Part shown: positions 24,683-37,164 of the stretch, piece by piece | Layout: the number at the start of each line of letters is the position of its first letter | Numbering within the stretch: the first letter of the stretch is position 1 | DNA from: Paraphoma chrysanthemicola | Lineage: Eukaryota > Ascomycota > Dothideomycetes > Pleosporales > Phaeosphaeriaceae | Direction: 5' to 3' | DNA length: 64,000 nt | Assembly: GCA_020744225.1 (NCBI GenBank) | Contig: JAGMWG010000002.1 | Span: 186,001-250,000, forward strand | Program-made: the position numbers and the translations under genes | Notes under the pieces: model-generated | The model's database searches: none | Told to the model about the DNA's origin: nothing | The model's input: the letters and a program-made list of their open reading frames with translations, nothing else

Positions 24683-25109
24683 AGGCTGTGTGTGGGCTGA
24701 GATCTGAAACGACTCTGGCAAGATACATCCTTTGGGACTTGACGAAGGGCTTCGGCTGCGTGGGATATTGTCTTCTGGATGATTAGCGGGTGTGGTTTCA
24801 TGGGCGTTATCAATGGGATATCATCATGGCAGATTGACGAAAATGGCCTTGGGCAGGGGAGCGGCAGCTTTCGTCCCAGGTAGAATCAGACAAAGTCAAT
24901 GATTCACGACAAGACTTCATTCCCACATTTGGTGTCATTCTTCCCGAAATCTCTAAAATTTTTGGCTGCATGACGGCTGAATGCAATATATGAAGACTTT
25001 GAATACAATCGCGATGCGCTGCACCCGGAATCGTACATCACCTCACCCTGTCGTGAGGAGCAGCCCCGAACAACCCATAGCCCACGTGCAATCCTGACCC
25101 TCCACATCC
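24683..25109. other. short intergenic stretch between convergent genes
   Basis: Contains the 3' ends of MBF1 and the phosphatase gene; no coding frame supported. Confidence 0.5.
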
Positions 25110-26213
25110 TCAAACCTGTGGTGGCCCATCACACATTGGCGGCGCATCACTCGGCTCCTTCGGCGGCACCTCCCTCTTCCCTGGTACTCTCTCCGCCTTA
25201 ACAAACACCGGAATCACACCCCCCGTCTCAAGCGCGAAGCGCCTATGCCCAAAAACCTCCAGCATACTCGCAATCGCACCCGAATGGCTCGTCAGACTCA
25301 CAAACACATTCTCATCGCTACTAAACACGTCGTCCAGAAACGTGGCGAGCCGGTACCGTCGCGCGGATGCTGGTTCGCGGTAATCGGATTCCCAGAGCGG
25401 ATCGGCGTCGACGAAGCCCGGTTCAAAGGTGATGTGGGGGAATGTGGCTTCGAGATGGGTTTTTGTGCTGCGGCGGTCGCAGGTGTGGATGCCGAGGGCT
25501 TCGCGGAGGAGTTCTTTGATGAAGGGCTTGTAGGGCTTGTCCTTTGGTAAAGGCAAGTTATTGAAAGAGTGGTCTGCTGTTTCGATGGTCCGGGTGAGGG
25601 GGGAGACGTAGTATGTTTCCGGAGCCGGGATGCCGAGTGGGAGTTGCTGGGACCAGAGGGCGTGGGCGTCGAGGGCTTGGTTTTGGCCTACGGTGGTGAG
25701 GTTGGCGTCGGCCCAGGTTATGCCGTCAGCGCCATCGAGGGCGGACCAGTAGCACTGAGGATGTTATTAGTAAGGTGAGATTGGAGGGTTGCCATCTCAT
25801 GTGTAATTAAAGATGAATGGCTGTGATACTTACGTCCCATGCATGCGTGCCATATTTTGACTCGGCGACATTGTGCCAGCCTTGACCGTGACGTCCCAGC
25901 CATAGTACTTTGACCCTTTCATGCTCTTTCACGCCGTTTGCGAAATGCCTGACGAACTTCTCAAAACGTTTCCATTGCTCTTGCTTGTCATCTGGACGAT
26001 CTGTATCATAGTTTCTCTCAATCAGACCGAAATTACTGTTTCGCTATTTTTAATTAGACAAGCCTACACGAATAGGACGGTACATACGTAGTCGAACTTG
26101 GTATCATCAGTCGAGTCCTCTGACTGCTGGAAGAAGCCCTTCTGCACAGTGTACTTGAAGTGAAAGTCTCGTGGCGGCTCAGCCGGAACGGGAATTGTCT
26201 CCGAGGTACTCAT
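25110..26213 (-). CDS. histidine phosphatase / phosphoglycerate mutase-like protein (PMU1-type)
   Basis: Three exons on the minus strand, 26213-26088, 26043-25834 and 25754-25110, give 326 aa; introns are 44 and 79 nt. The phosphohistidine motif RHGQGWHN is at 93-100 (His94). It is followed by SPLTRTIETA and the second catalytic histidine in SLTSHSGAIASM. This pattern fits the branch-2-like proteins related to yeast PMU1 more than glycolytic mutase. The likely reaction is phosphomonoester hydrolysis; the substrate is unknown. The C-terminus is Pro-rich and may be disordered. Confidence 0.88.
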
Positions 26214-26826
26214 TGAGAAATGGAAGAGCGAGATCAAGAGCACTGATGCAAAGAAGATAGGACTGCGGACGCATCAGCTGTGAAAATGGGAAATGGGAGG
26301 GCAACGTGCATAGGTATTCCGACGCCGCAGAGTCGTGATTGGTAATTAGCAAAGGATAAGAGCATAACGGGGGCTCAAATTTGTGATATCATGTTTGCAG
26401 GTTGACAAGGAAGCCACTGGATGCGAATTGCAGTGTCCAAGAGATGAAGTTGCCATCGCTAAAGGATGAGCCAATCACGCCGGGCTTGCCGATCACGATG
26501 CAGGTTTGCCAATGCTCGCTCTGACATTTTGATGCTGTTCAATGATTTATTCTCGTACTGCTCGCGTATAACGTCATCGGCGCATTGCACATAACCGCTG
26601 CCCTCCAACGCGTGCAATCGCCCTCGAGTTCGTACAAACATTGTGTGACTTCAACGACACTTGCTTGAATCTACTAGCGAGCTGATGCTGAGGAACATGG
26701 CCCTCATTTGAGACGTCTAGATGGGCCTCGCGCTCCCGTGAGCTTTTGATCAGCCAGACCACCCGCCGGAACGCCTTTACATGCATGAGCTATCTCGAAC
26801 AAATCCACCTGGCTCGTGCAAACAGA
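26214..26826. other. intergenic, no supported gene
   Basis: Nothing recognisable beyond promoter and 3' flanking DNA of its two minus-strand neighbours. Confidence 0.5.
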
Positions 26827-27999
26827 TCACAAGTTTGACTGCTCTCTCGCTGCCTCCCGCTCGACCTCGTACATAAAATCGAAGTATGGCTTGTCGAAGT
26901 GATGTACGCGCACATATCCGTCCTCTCCGCCGCTGCAGTATCCGGTGCCTTGTGGGTGTACGGCGACGTAGTTGAGGGGACCGAAATGACCACGGACACG
27001 GCCAATCTCCTCCATGAAAATCTTGTGGTAGAACCGAGCTTCGAATTTTCCTTGGCGAGCGGACGTTGTGGTGACATCCATGGCGGCTTGACCACCTCCT
27101 AGAATAACGTAATCTTTGACGGGTGTGATAGCGGCGCTGTTGAGGGGCGTGTCGGCGACATATGACTTCAGCACATCGAGAGTCTCGACGTCAACGAGCT
27201 GATACTGGTTAGCGCATGATACGAGCTGTCTCATTTTTGGAAGCCTACCTTCGCGGTCTTGTCTTTTGAAGCAGTGATGAAGTATGATCGGTCGGGTGCC
27301 CACTGAAGGTCAGTCACTGTGCAGTGTCAGTTTACCCCTCCCGAATATATTGACTATACGCACCCTGCATATCTGGCTCATGCACGTCGTAGTTGCTGCT
27401 GAGCAGCTCTCCGGTCTTGCCGTCCCACTGTGTAATCGAACCGTCCTCGTGTCCTGAGATGATGTACTTGGCCAAGTAGCTGAAGCCCGCAACAGTCGCC
27501 TTGCTCTCATCGCACACGATTCTCAGCGCATGCTCCTCCGATTGTTGTGCCTCTGGGTCCGGGTTGATCTCGTATACAACAATGGTGGAGAGATGGCCGG
27601 ACCGCTTCTCTGTAACACCGAGCAGTTGCCTGCCATCCGCCGAAAACTCGCAGCGCTTGATCGATGTGTTGAACTCCCATGTGTGAAGCAGCTTGCCGGT
27701 CTGGACCTCCCATAACCGCATCGTGTTGTCTGCGCCACCAGTCGCAAGGAGTGTCGAGTCGGGGTTCACGTCAACCGTCCAGAGCGCGCCCTGGTGGCCG
27801 TGGTAGGTTCCGAGTCGCTCGCCATTATGTGAATCTGCCTCCTATCAGCTTCTGTTCCGCGTACTGCATGCAAAAGACGGCACTAACACCACGCGCACAC
27901 AACGTGATCCTTTGACACAGAGAAGATGATGTCGCCGTCGGCGTTGTATTTGACCTGCGTGAGCGCACGCTCGTGACCGGAGAGTAGGATCGGCCTCAT
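26827..27999 (-). CDS. TIF34: eukaryotic translation initiation factor 3 subunit I (WD40 protein)
   Basis: Four exons on the minus strand, 27999-27888, 27834-27364, 27316-27249 and 27198-26827, give 340 aa, close to yeast TIF34. Introns are 53, 47 and 50 nt. The first join restores VCAWYSHNGERLGTYHGH, matching the conserved WYS.NGERLGT of the family. WD repeats run from MRPILLSGHERALTQVKYN through GHQGALWTVDVN, the ISGHEDGSITQWD block and APDRSYFITASKDKTAKLVD to GHFGPLNYVAVHP. The protein is a seven-bladed propeller in the eIF3 complex, binding eIF3b and eIF3g in the cytosol during ribosome scanning. Confidence 0.95.
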
Positions 28000-29316
28000 G
28001 ATTACGGTGTGTGTGTGAGGTAAAGGTGGACGGGTGTTTGTATGCGGGGAGGCGGCGCTGGTAAATTTCGTGACTCTTGTGAAATCGATAGTTTGGTGTT
28101 GGAAGTGGGCTGTCGTGCGCTAGCGCCAAAGCGGGGCGCCACATAAACTGCCCGCCGTGCCAACCGACATCATCTCTCCCACCAGCTTGACTCCAGCATC
28201 ATTCACCACCATCGTCATGCTACCCGGTCAGGATGCGGGCTACATGGCTTGGAGGGTTGTCTTGCTTATGCGCGTCTTGCCTGAAAGATGAATCAGTGTA
28301 CATACTCCATATCCTTCGCGACCTGTTGCCCAGGAGCCACGGGATCTGGATGACTGCAGAGCAGGCTACAGATGGTCCTTCCAGCGGAGTAAAGCCTAAG
28401 CAGACTGCAGTCAAGCACTTTCTGTGAAGGTCTTCCGGGTAAGTTGAGTTACTGCATCTGGAGCGGACCCTGTATATCTCTACTATCTCTACCTCAAAAG
28501 CACAGTGCCTCGATCAAGCTTGAGACCTGACGTCCACATTCTTTTTCTCTGCGCCGAGACAATCTCCTACTTCGTCTTTCATTTTTGGCTCCTCAGTCTT
28601 CTTCGTTCCCTGTTACCAATTCTCTGTCGACAAATCCAGGATCGCAATGCGGTACCTTCACTTGGCTGTTGCATGTCTCTACACTCCTTTCCTCAAGCTT
28701 TGTCACTTCATTACTAGTATGCGTGAGCTTGGACACCCTGTCTATTTCACACTTGCTGCTTCTGCCCACAATACACATGCACGGGCCTGACAAGTCACCC
28801 AGGTTCGAAGGACACCCGCGGTGTCCACCAGTATGACTCGTCGATATCGCTGGTACACGGCTGCTCTGATTGCACGCGACGTACACTGCCCACTCTATGA
28901 AGATTCTTGGTAGACATGTGGGCCGTCCATCTTGATGTTGTCGAGCAGCTTCGTGGCCCACCTACCAGTCCCTGGTCGCTGGCTGTAGTATCACCCACAG
29001 CTTGCCTCCATCACTTCGGATTCACAGCTCAGGCCAGCTCTCAGGTCGAAGGTATGCCAAAGTGCTCGTACACAACATCTGCTTCGCTATTGGCCAGTAT
29101 GCGCACCTTCACCGTCGCTGCCCCCGCCGCTCTAAAATTGTAGGCTTGGCGCAAACGCGCCTGCCTTTTTTAATTCAACCCACACGTACCTTGCAACACT
29201 TCGAGAGCAGCACCTCGACAGCAGCACTGAGCAGGACGCGACGTTCTGATCAGCTGTAGCTAACACATTCGCAGGTACCCGTCTCAGCTGAAGCAACGAT
29301 ACGCATCACCAGTACC
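28000..29316. other. intergenic, no supported gene
   Basis: Short frames only, none with a domain. It holds the divergent promoters of eIF3i and the SH3-like gene. Confidence 0.5.
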
Positions 29317-30740
29317 ATGTCCGACATCAACACGAATGCAGAGCTCATATCAAGTATCCTTGAGCCACTCCAAAAGCTCCAGAATGACGAGTACTTCATC
29401 GCATTCGGGCCCCGTGGCAAGCAGTTCATCGGCACTCCGAATGGATATTCCGCGTAAGTAGTTCTTCGGGTGAAATCTCACAATCTTTGTACAGGCTGAC
29501 TAATTACCACAGGACTTACTTACCTCCAAAGATCGTGGCAGAGCTTGCGGGCTGCGATATCTTGAAGGTGCTCTGGGCTTCGTTTGGCGATAATGCAGAC
29601 TCCTGGTTCATTGTGTACCAATTCAAGAACAACGCCATCAGGTGCCGCCTAGGAGACGGAGCACCCAAAGCTCTGCATGATTACATCGACCGTATCAGCA
29701 ACTCGTCCAAGCGCCTTCTCGGTACACTGCGTGCCCAGCTTGGTCAGGGGAACTCTTTCGTGGTGTGGAGCCAATCCATTTGGGCTTGTTCGAATGTCCC
29801 TGAGCCTGTCCTCTATCGCTTGCGCCAGTTGAGCTCCGGTACTCGAGGAGACCAAGGACTCACGATGGGTTCTCTCAAGCAGGGCGTACTGTTCAACGTT
29901 CTATGGCACCCCGATGGATCGTACTACATTCGAAATGGCGCTTTCCACGTATACGACTTCAAGGCAAACATTACACGCGGCGCATGGGAGCAACTCGGAG
30001 CGCGTGTGACCGATCTGGCGCAGGTCGCGCTCGATGGCTATGGAGACTCAAGCGACACTTTCGCCTTCTTCAGGAGACAGAGGTTGGGCGAAGAGGTATC
30101 TTTCATCTGCCACTTCCCCAACGAGCCAGTGCAGGCTAGGTTGTATCCGAACGAGGACCGTCTGGAGCGAGTATCAAATCCATCAGATCAACCGGTAACG
30201 TTTCAATGGGCCACGTGCAAGCGATCTGGCAGCCCCCACAAGGATGACCCATGGGAGGCTGAGCTCAAGGCGGGCGTGAAGGTCAAAGTTTTGCAGGACA
30301 TGGGCAACAACTGGTACCTTGTGGAATGCAAGAAGGGTATGAAGGGCTGGGCGCACGGGTCATGGTTGGACTTCAACAACTGTCAGCAACAACAGGATGC
30401 CAAGATGGCGTACGAACAGTTCATGGGCGATCTTCAGAAGATGCTGGTGCCTGGTCAGCTGCAAGACTTTCCAAAGATGGCCAACTACATGGACGTGTGC
30501 GCCAGAGAAGAGTGCAAGCCGTTGAAGGATGACAGCTGCTCGGTGGGCATCTGTGCGCACGATCTGCAGGCGCTTCTAGAGGGCTCTGAGGCCTATGGCC
30601 TTCAGCAAGTCAAGGAGGGCAGGAACCTGTGGCATCCGGACCGATTCGCTCGGTTCTGCCACCCAGCAGCTGCTGACCAGCTCAAGGTCAAGGCGGAGCA
30701 GATGTTTGTGCTGTACGGCCGCCTCATGGAGGCCTTCTAG
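29317..30740 (+). CDS. hypothetical protein with SH3-like segment and C-terminal HPD (J-like) motif
   Basis: Two exons, 29317-29453 and 29513-30740 (59-nt intron), give 454 aa. The N-terminal half has repeated aromatic segments (DEYFIAFGPRGKQFIG, ADSWFIVYQFKNN, PDGSYYIRNGAF) of a type seen in uncharacterised fungal proteins. Residues about 305-350 read as an SH3-like barrel (LKAGVKVKVLQDMGNNWYL ... KGWAHGSWLDF). The last 60 residues include WHPDRF followed by a predicted helix (QLKVKAEQMFVLYGRLM), like the HPD turn and helix III of J domains. No full J domain is visible. Function unknown; a cytoplasmic adaptor or Hsp70 partner is conceivable but unproven. Confidence 0.75.
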
Positions 30741-31051
30741 GCAGTCCCCGGGGTTGCTTCGGTGCGTCTGAGAAGTATCGCGGTGTTTTGATAGTAAATC
30801 GAAGCGTTACAAGCTACTGTGTGATTTCGTCAATGGCCTCTCTTTCCATCGGTGTATTTGGCAAATGCATCCCTGGGAATACGTAATGGGACGGTGCGGG
30901 CGGCCGTTTGGCGTCGGCGGGCCATGGTCTTTTTCCGGTCTTTGAGTGTTTTTCGCACGCGTCTTGACTCACGATAAGAAAGCCAAAATGCCTGCCACAT
31001 TCCGCCTAGACTTGGAAAGAATTCGCTGACCGGCGTCCGTCCTGGATCAGC
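30741..31051. other. short intergenic stretch before the C1-THF synthase gene
   Basis: Promoter-length spacer; no coding frame supported. Confidence 0.5.
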
Positions 31052-34000
31052 ATGAATTTGCATCCGATGTGCGGACGCGCTCTGGCTCCCGCCCGATGTT
31101 TTCCGCAAGCTACAGCTACCCCGCCGACAAAATATTGTCGACTGCGAAGGCCCCGCTGTCTATATATCGGACCCGCGACTGTCAACAGCACCAGACAGTT
31201 CTCTGGCACCGCATTCAGGATGACGGCCACCAAGATCGATGGCACCGCCATTGCGAAGACGATCCGCGAGCGGCTGGGCGCGAAGATCAAGGAGAGGCAG
31301 AGCGCGAACCCGCGATACAGGCCTAGTCTGAAGATTGTGCAGGGTGAGTCGCAGAGCCATTGAGACGCATCATGAGGGCATAAATGCTAATCCACGGCAG
31401 TCGGCGACCGGTCTGACTCGAGCACGTATGTGCGCATGAAGCTCAAGGCCGCCGAGGAGGCCAACATCGACTGCGAGCTCGTCCACCTGCCCGAAGACAC
31501 GAGCGAAGCCGACCTGCTGCACCTCGTCTACGACTACAACAACAACCCTTCCGTCCATGGCATCCTTGTCCAGCTGCCCCTCCCGAAGCACATCTCCGAG
31601 CACGCCATCACCTCGGCCGTCGCCGACGAGAAGGACGTCGATGGCTTCGGCATCTCGAGCATCGGCGAGCTGGCGAAGCGCGGAGGCAAGCCGCTGTTCA
31701 CGCCATGCACACCCAAGGGTGTCATGGTGCTGCTGCAAGAGGCGGGCGTAGACATCAGCGGCAAGAATGCCGTCGTGCTCGGACGGAGTGATATCGTCGG
31801 CAGCCCTGTCAGCTACCTGCTCAAGAACGCCGACGCGACCGTGACTGTGTGCCACTCGAGGACGGCTGACCTGCCGGAAGTTGTGCGGCGAGCGGACATC
31901 GTGGTTGCTGCCATTGGCAAGGCGCAATTCGTCAAGGGAGACTGGCTCAAGCCTGGCGCCGTCGTCATCGATGTCGGTACCAACTTTGTGCCAGACGACA
32001 CCAAGAAGAGCGGACAGCGACTTGTCGGAGACGTCGACTTTGACTCTGCAGTCGAGGTTGCTTCCCAGATCACGCCAGTGCCCGGCGGCGTAGGACCCAT
32101 GACCATTGCCATGCTGCTACAGAATCTTGTCGACTCTGCCGATGCCACTTTCGACCGCGAGAAGAAGCGCAAGATCAGCCCCTTGCCTCTAAAGCTCGAG
32201 GACCCGATCCCCGCAGACCACGTCATCTCAAGAAAGCAACACCCCAAGCAGATCACAACCATCGCGAAGGAGGTTGGAATCTTGCCGCACGAGTTGGAGC
32301 CGTATGGCGCTACAAAGGCCAAGGTCGATCTGTCGCTGCTTAAGCGACTTGAGCATCGCCGTAACGGACGCTACGTCCTCATTGCTGGCATCACACCGAC
32401 ACCACTGGGAGAGGGCAAGTCGACGACCACCATTGGTGTCGCACAAGCTCTGGGCGCACAGCTAGGCAGGATATGCTTCGCCAATGTGCGACAACCCAGC
32501 ATGGGGCCGACGTTCGGCATCAAAGGTGGTGCTGCTGGTGGAGGATACAGCCAGGTCATCCCTATGGACCAATTCAACCTGCATCTTACAGGTGACATCC
32601 ACGCCATTACTGCTGCGAACAACCTTCTCGCCGCTGCTATCGACACGCGCATGTTCCACGAGAGCACACAGAAAGACGCTGCTCTCTACAAGCGCTTAGT
32701 ACCAGCAAAGAAGGGCAAGCGCGAGTTCGTGCCCGTCATGTTCCGCCGCCTCAAGAAGCTCGGCATCGACAAGACCAACCCCGATGACCTGACCGAAGAC
32801 GAGATCAGACGATTTGCCCGACTAGACATCGACCCCGAGACCATCACATGGAGACGAGTGCTGGACGTGAACGACAGGCATCTACGACAAATTACGATTG
32901 GCCAAGCGCCAACAGAGAAGGGCCACACCCGCGTGACTGGCTTTGACATCTCCGTAGCTAGCGAGTGTATGGCCATCCTTGCCCTCAGCAACGACCTCGA
33001 AGACCTCAGGGAGCGTCTTGGTCGCATGGTGGTTGCCAGCTCTCGCAGTGGTGACCCTGTGACTTGCGACGACATCGGTGCTGGTGGTGCTTTGACTGCT
33101 CTACTTGTCGATGCCATCAAGCCGAACATGATGCAGACACTTGAAGGCACACCTGTCTTTGTCCATGCTGGCCCATTTGCCAACATCAGCATTGGCGCAT
33201 CGTCTGTTCTTGCAGACAAGCTTGCCCTCAAGCTGGCTGGTACTGAGCCAGACGAGAATCACGACGAACAGACAGGTTTCGTGGTAACAGAAGCCGGCTT
33301 TGACTTCACCATGGGTGGTGAGCGCTTCTTCAACATCAAGTGCCGCTCCTCCGGTCTTGTGCCAGACACCGTCGTCATTGTCGCTACCGTCCGCGCGCTT
33401 AAGGTCCACGGTGGTGGTCCAGACATCAGCCCAGGTGCTCAGCTTCAAGAAGTCTACCGCACCGAGAATGTCGAGCTACTCCGCAAGGGCTGCGTCAACC
33501 TCAAGAAACACATCGAGAATGCCAGGCAATACGGTGTTCCGGTCGTAGTAGCTATCAACAAATTCGCAACTGATACTCAGGCTGAGATTGATATCATCCG
33601 CGAGGAAGCCATCGCGGCTGGTGCTGAGGATGCGATCCCTGCCAACCACTTTGCTGAAGGTGGTAAGGGCGCTGTCGACCTCGCCAACGGCATCATCGCT
33701 GCGTCTGCTAAGCCAAAGCCTGACTTTAAGCTCTTGTACGATGTCAACGTTGGCACCGTCCAGGAACGCATGGAGACGATCGCCAAGAAGATGTATGGTG
33801 CCGACAAGGTCGAGTTCTCAGAGCTTGCACAGAAGAAGGTCGACACATATGTCAAGCAAGGATTCGGCAACCTCCCTATCTGTGTGGCCAAGACACAGTA
33901 CTCACTATCGCACGACCCGGCGCTCAAGGGCGCACCTACCGGCTTCACCGTCCCGATCAGGGATGTCCGTATGGCCGCTGGCGCAGGATACTTGTATGCC

Positions 34001-34102
34001 CTCGCTGCAGACATCCAAACCATCCCAGGTCTACCGACCGCGCCGGGATATCTCAACATTGACGTTGACGTCGAGAACGGCGAAATCAGCGGCATGTTCT
34101 AG
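31052..34102 (+). CDS. C-1-tetrahydrofolate synthase, trifunctional
   Basis: Exons 31052-31343 and 31401-34102 (57-nt intron) give 997 aa. An in-frame ATG at 31220 would give 941 aa, near cytosolic yeast ADE3. The 56-residue extension is rich in Arg and Ala and lacks acidic residues; its end, RQFSGTAFR, looks like a mitochondrial presequence. The dehydrogenase/cyclohydrolase part contains YVRMK, GILVQLPLP, GRSDIVGSPVSYLL and PGGVGPMTIAML. The ligase part carries the P-loop TPTPLGEGKSTTT and the QPSMGPTFGIKGGAAGGGYS signature. It interconverts 10-formyl-, 5,10-methenyl- and 5,10-methylene-THF for purine, Met and Ser/Gly metabolism. Both starts seem usable, giving mitochondrial and cytosolic forms; this is inference. 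Confidence 0.95.
31161..31167 (+). promoter_or_regulatory. TATA-like element between the two candidate starts of C1-THF synthase
   Basis: TATATAT lies inside the N-terminal extension, 53 bases before the second ATG (31220). It might drive a shorter transcript lacking the first ATG, but the spacing is tight and the match may be chance. Confidence 0.2.
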
Positions 34103-34775
34103 ATGGCTCGTCATTCGCCAATGCAGGATGATGGAAAAAGCATGTGTCACGATCACGACGGAACGATGTATTGCATTCAACAGCAAAACACTTTGATCAC
34201 GGGGTTTCTGGCGTTTTCTTGGATCGGCATGGGAAACAGCAAGATATCATATTCATTCAACACGGAAAGCATAGCGTTTTGGTATCAAGGTCGACTCAAC
34301 TTAGACGGCCATGGAAGGTTATGTGCGGAGAATAGAAAGTATCATGCAACCAAGTGCTAAGGTTCAACAAGCACCTGGTAATAATCATAACACAATTGAC
34401 AAGATTTGAGGTTGTCTCTGTCTCTACAATCCGAATAATCACGGCCGTGCTGAGCGATGTAAACCCCTTGCATAAAGTGGAGATGGACAAACTGACCCAA
34501 AGCGAGAGCAGAACCGAGACATGTAGCACGTTATTTGAACTAACAATACCGTTCGTTGATTCAGCACCTCATACTCAATCCTACACTACCCATCCCAACC
34601 CAAACCACACCACACTACAAACCACCAGGGAAACCGAAAAAAAAGTCTTTTCCCTAGCGCCGCTACGCAAGACGCACAATCCGCGCTTAAGCCAAAATCA
34701 CTCGCAGTTCTAACATCTAACGCACATGCGAATCATCAAGTCGTAATGCCGATAAAGAGAAATGCAGAGTCAGGA
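34103..34775. other. intergenic between convergent genes
   Basis: 3' flanks of C1-THF synthase and neutral trehalase; nothing else seen. Confidence 0.5.
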
Positions 34776-37164
34776 CTAAACCAAGCCGAGATCGGAAATG
34801 GCCTTTTCGTAGCTATCATAGTCTGTCAGAGCGCCGAGCGCACGACGCATATGCGCGCTCAGGAGCGTGAGGCCGTAGATGTAGCTGGCATTGACCCAGC
34901 CAAAACTATCACATATTAGTCTGTGGTCTTGAAAAGAAATGTAAGAAGAACATACCCTTCACGAGGCACGCCCTTGAAGTCGCTGCCCTGGTTACCGTAT
35001 TCTGCTTCGACCTTGTGCGGATCGATTTTCCGCGTGACATCGTACTTCTCGACTACCACGCCGTTGAAGTCGACAAACGCCTTGGTGACCATGAAGAGCC
35101 ACCTGTATGCCAGCCTCTGTGCCTCAGCGTCATATCCGTAGCGTTGCATGCCAACCCAGGCAAGAATCTGTTGCGGGGCCCAACCAAAAGGATAATCCCA
35201 CTGTCGGTTGGGACGATCGAGACCGACTTTGCCACGCGACTTCTCCGTACCTGAAACAAGACCGCCAAAGACTTCCAGCTTTGGCAGCGCCTTCTCGACG
35301 AGGATACTAGCCTGGCGAGGAGTGGCCAGGCCGGACCACATGGGCCAGAAAGTGGTGGCGCTCTCGTAGCCGGTGCGCTCTTGCTTGACCGTGTTATAGT
35401 CAAAGTACATTCCAGCCTCCTCATCCCAGAGATACTTGTCGACCTGAGCGCGGCGTTTCCTAGCACGACGCTCCCATGTAGCAGAAGTCTCAATCTGGCC
35501 AGGCTTCATGTTGCCCGCACAGAATTCTGCGGGGACTTCGAGTCGGTCGCCAAAGTGCGCGCGAATGCAGCGTCCAATGTCGACTTCGTACTTATAGAGA
35601 AGTGCATTGATATCGACCACGGCAAGATCTGCTGCGACATTTTCCAGTCGATAAGATGTGTCGTGGCCGGACTCTCGCACCGCGCGGTCGTGGAGGAAGT
35701 ACTTGTCTAGCTCTGGCTCGCTCACACGTTGGTGGTTGTACGCGTCTACGAACTCGTCGAAGGTCAACCCGTGCTTTTCCGCATATGGTGTCAAAATATG
35801 TTCAAAGTGGGTTGCCTCCGTTTCTGGTGGCACTCCAAGACCACCCGGTCGGTACCGCGACAAGCCGGTGACGGGGTCTAGACGCGGAGCGCTCATCCAG
35901 ACTGAGTGGTATTCCTTGATGGCAGCGAGGATGGCTTCGCGCAGAAACTCGAGCGCACCTGGCTCGTGCTTGATGCGTTCGTAGACGCGCAGAGCCATGT
36001 CGGTGAGGAAGGGTGGCTGTGAGCGGCAGAGATAATAGGTGCGGTTGGCGTTCAGAATCTTGTTGTAGTGCTTGATGCAGAAGCAAAAGTGCTGCACCAT
36101 GGGCTTGACGAGATCGACGCGGTCATTGATAAGCAGGCCGAGCGACTCCATGTAGCTGTCCCAGCCGTACAGCTCATTGAAGCGGCCGCCAGGCACGACG
36201 AAAGGCAGTCCTCGCAGATCCTTCTTCTTCGTCACAGGATCAATCCATTCCTCCATGGCGATTGCGAGGAGACCAGGCGCTTTGTTCAAGTCGCGTACGT
36301 ATGCATCGTCGTCGCAGTTCTTTTGCAGCCAGACTACGTCTAGGCGCATCTCGGGGTGCTCGCGCGCAATGCGGCTATAGTACTCGTGTTGCTCGGGAGC
36401 GCCTTGTGGGATGTATATGCGGGGCCGCGGGTCGTCAGTCCAGTCCTTGGGGTCGCGGCCAACCTTCTCGATGTTGGAGCCATCAATGCGACGAGTGAGT
36501 CCGTCCCAGAACGAGTACTGAATCAAGCGTTGCAGACGGTTGACCGGGTTCTCGTTCAAACGCGCCTCATCGAGGACAATGGTCTTGCGGCCGTAGTCTT
36601 GGGCCAGGGTGAGCTCTTGGAGGAGGTTCGAGAGCATGTACGTGCCACGGACGTCAAATTTGTTGTAGGCATTGGAGCCCAGGGTACCGAGAGAAATGAC
36701 CTGTCACATGTCAGCTATGCTTTGTGCATGCAATTGGCACGCCATACCTTGGGTCCCTTGTCGTCTATGGTGATCTGGTAGTTGTCGTCTGAATCCTCAC
36801 GAGACAAGAGCGTCTTCAGGGTCGGCTCAACCTGGATGAGAAAGCGGCGCGGCTGCAGGGAGATCTCATCTGCGGCAATCAGCATGTGCGCCTCGCATGT
36901 ACCTGACGCGTGAAGCACGTACCGTGGCTGATGCGGCGCCCGGCAGACACGCCCTCTGTGATGGGAGCATTGCGGCCAGAGCGGTCTACATTCTGCGCCG
37001 TGTTAGCATTGCACGTGCAGCCGTCGCGTTCCTGCACATACCGCCGAGTACGTGCGCGCGCGGGCGTGTTTGCGTGTGTGGCTCTCGCCGTAGTAGACGT
37101 GCGGGTGGGCGTAGGGGTCGAACACAGTCGAGGTTCGGCGGGGCTTGGAATATTGCGAGCTCAT
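34776..37164 (-). CDS. neutral trehalase (glycoside hydrolase family 37)
   Basis: Exons on the minus strand: 37164-37042, 36992-36923, 36902-36748, 36700-34956 and 34905-34776, giving 740 aa, the usual fungal length. It hydrolyses cytosolic trehalose to glucose. Both trehalase signatures are present, PGGRFNELYGWDSYM and QWDYPFGWAPQ. The N-terminus has a PKA consensus RRTS (9-12), and a calcium-binding-type loop EDSDDNYQITIDD lies near 100-112, as in fungal enzymes activated by cAMP and calcium. Introns are 49, 20, 47 and 50 nt. The 20-nt one (36903-36922) is required to join RRISHG to the conserved TCEAHMLIAADE in frame. It has GTACGT and CAG ends but is far shorter than its neighbours, so it could instead mark a small deletion or sequence error. 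Confidence 0.93.

Noticed and set aside
32686..33231. 181-codon minus-strand frame
   Set aside because: Antisense to the formate-THF ligase domain of C1-THF synthase.
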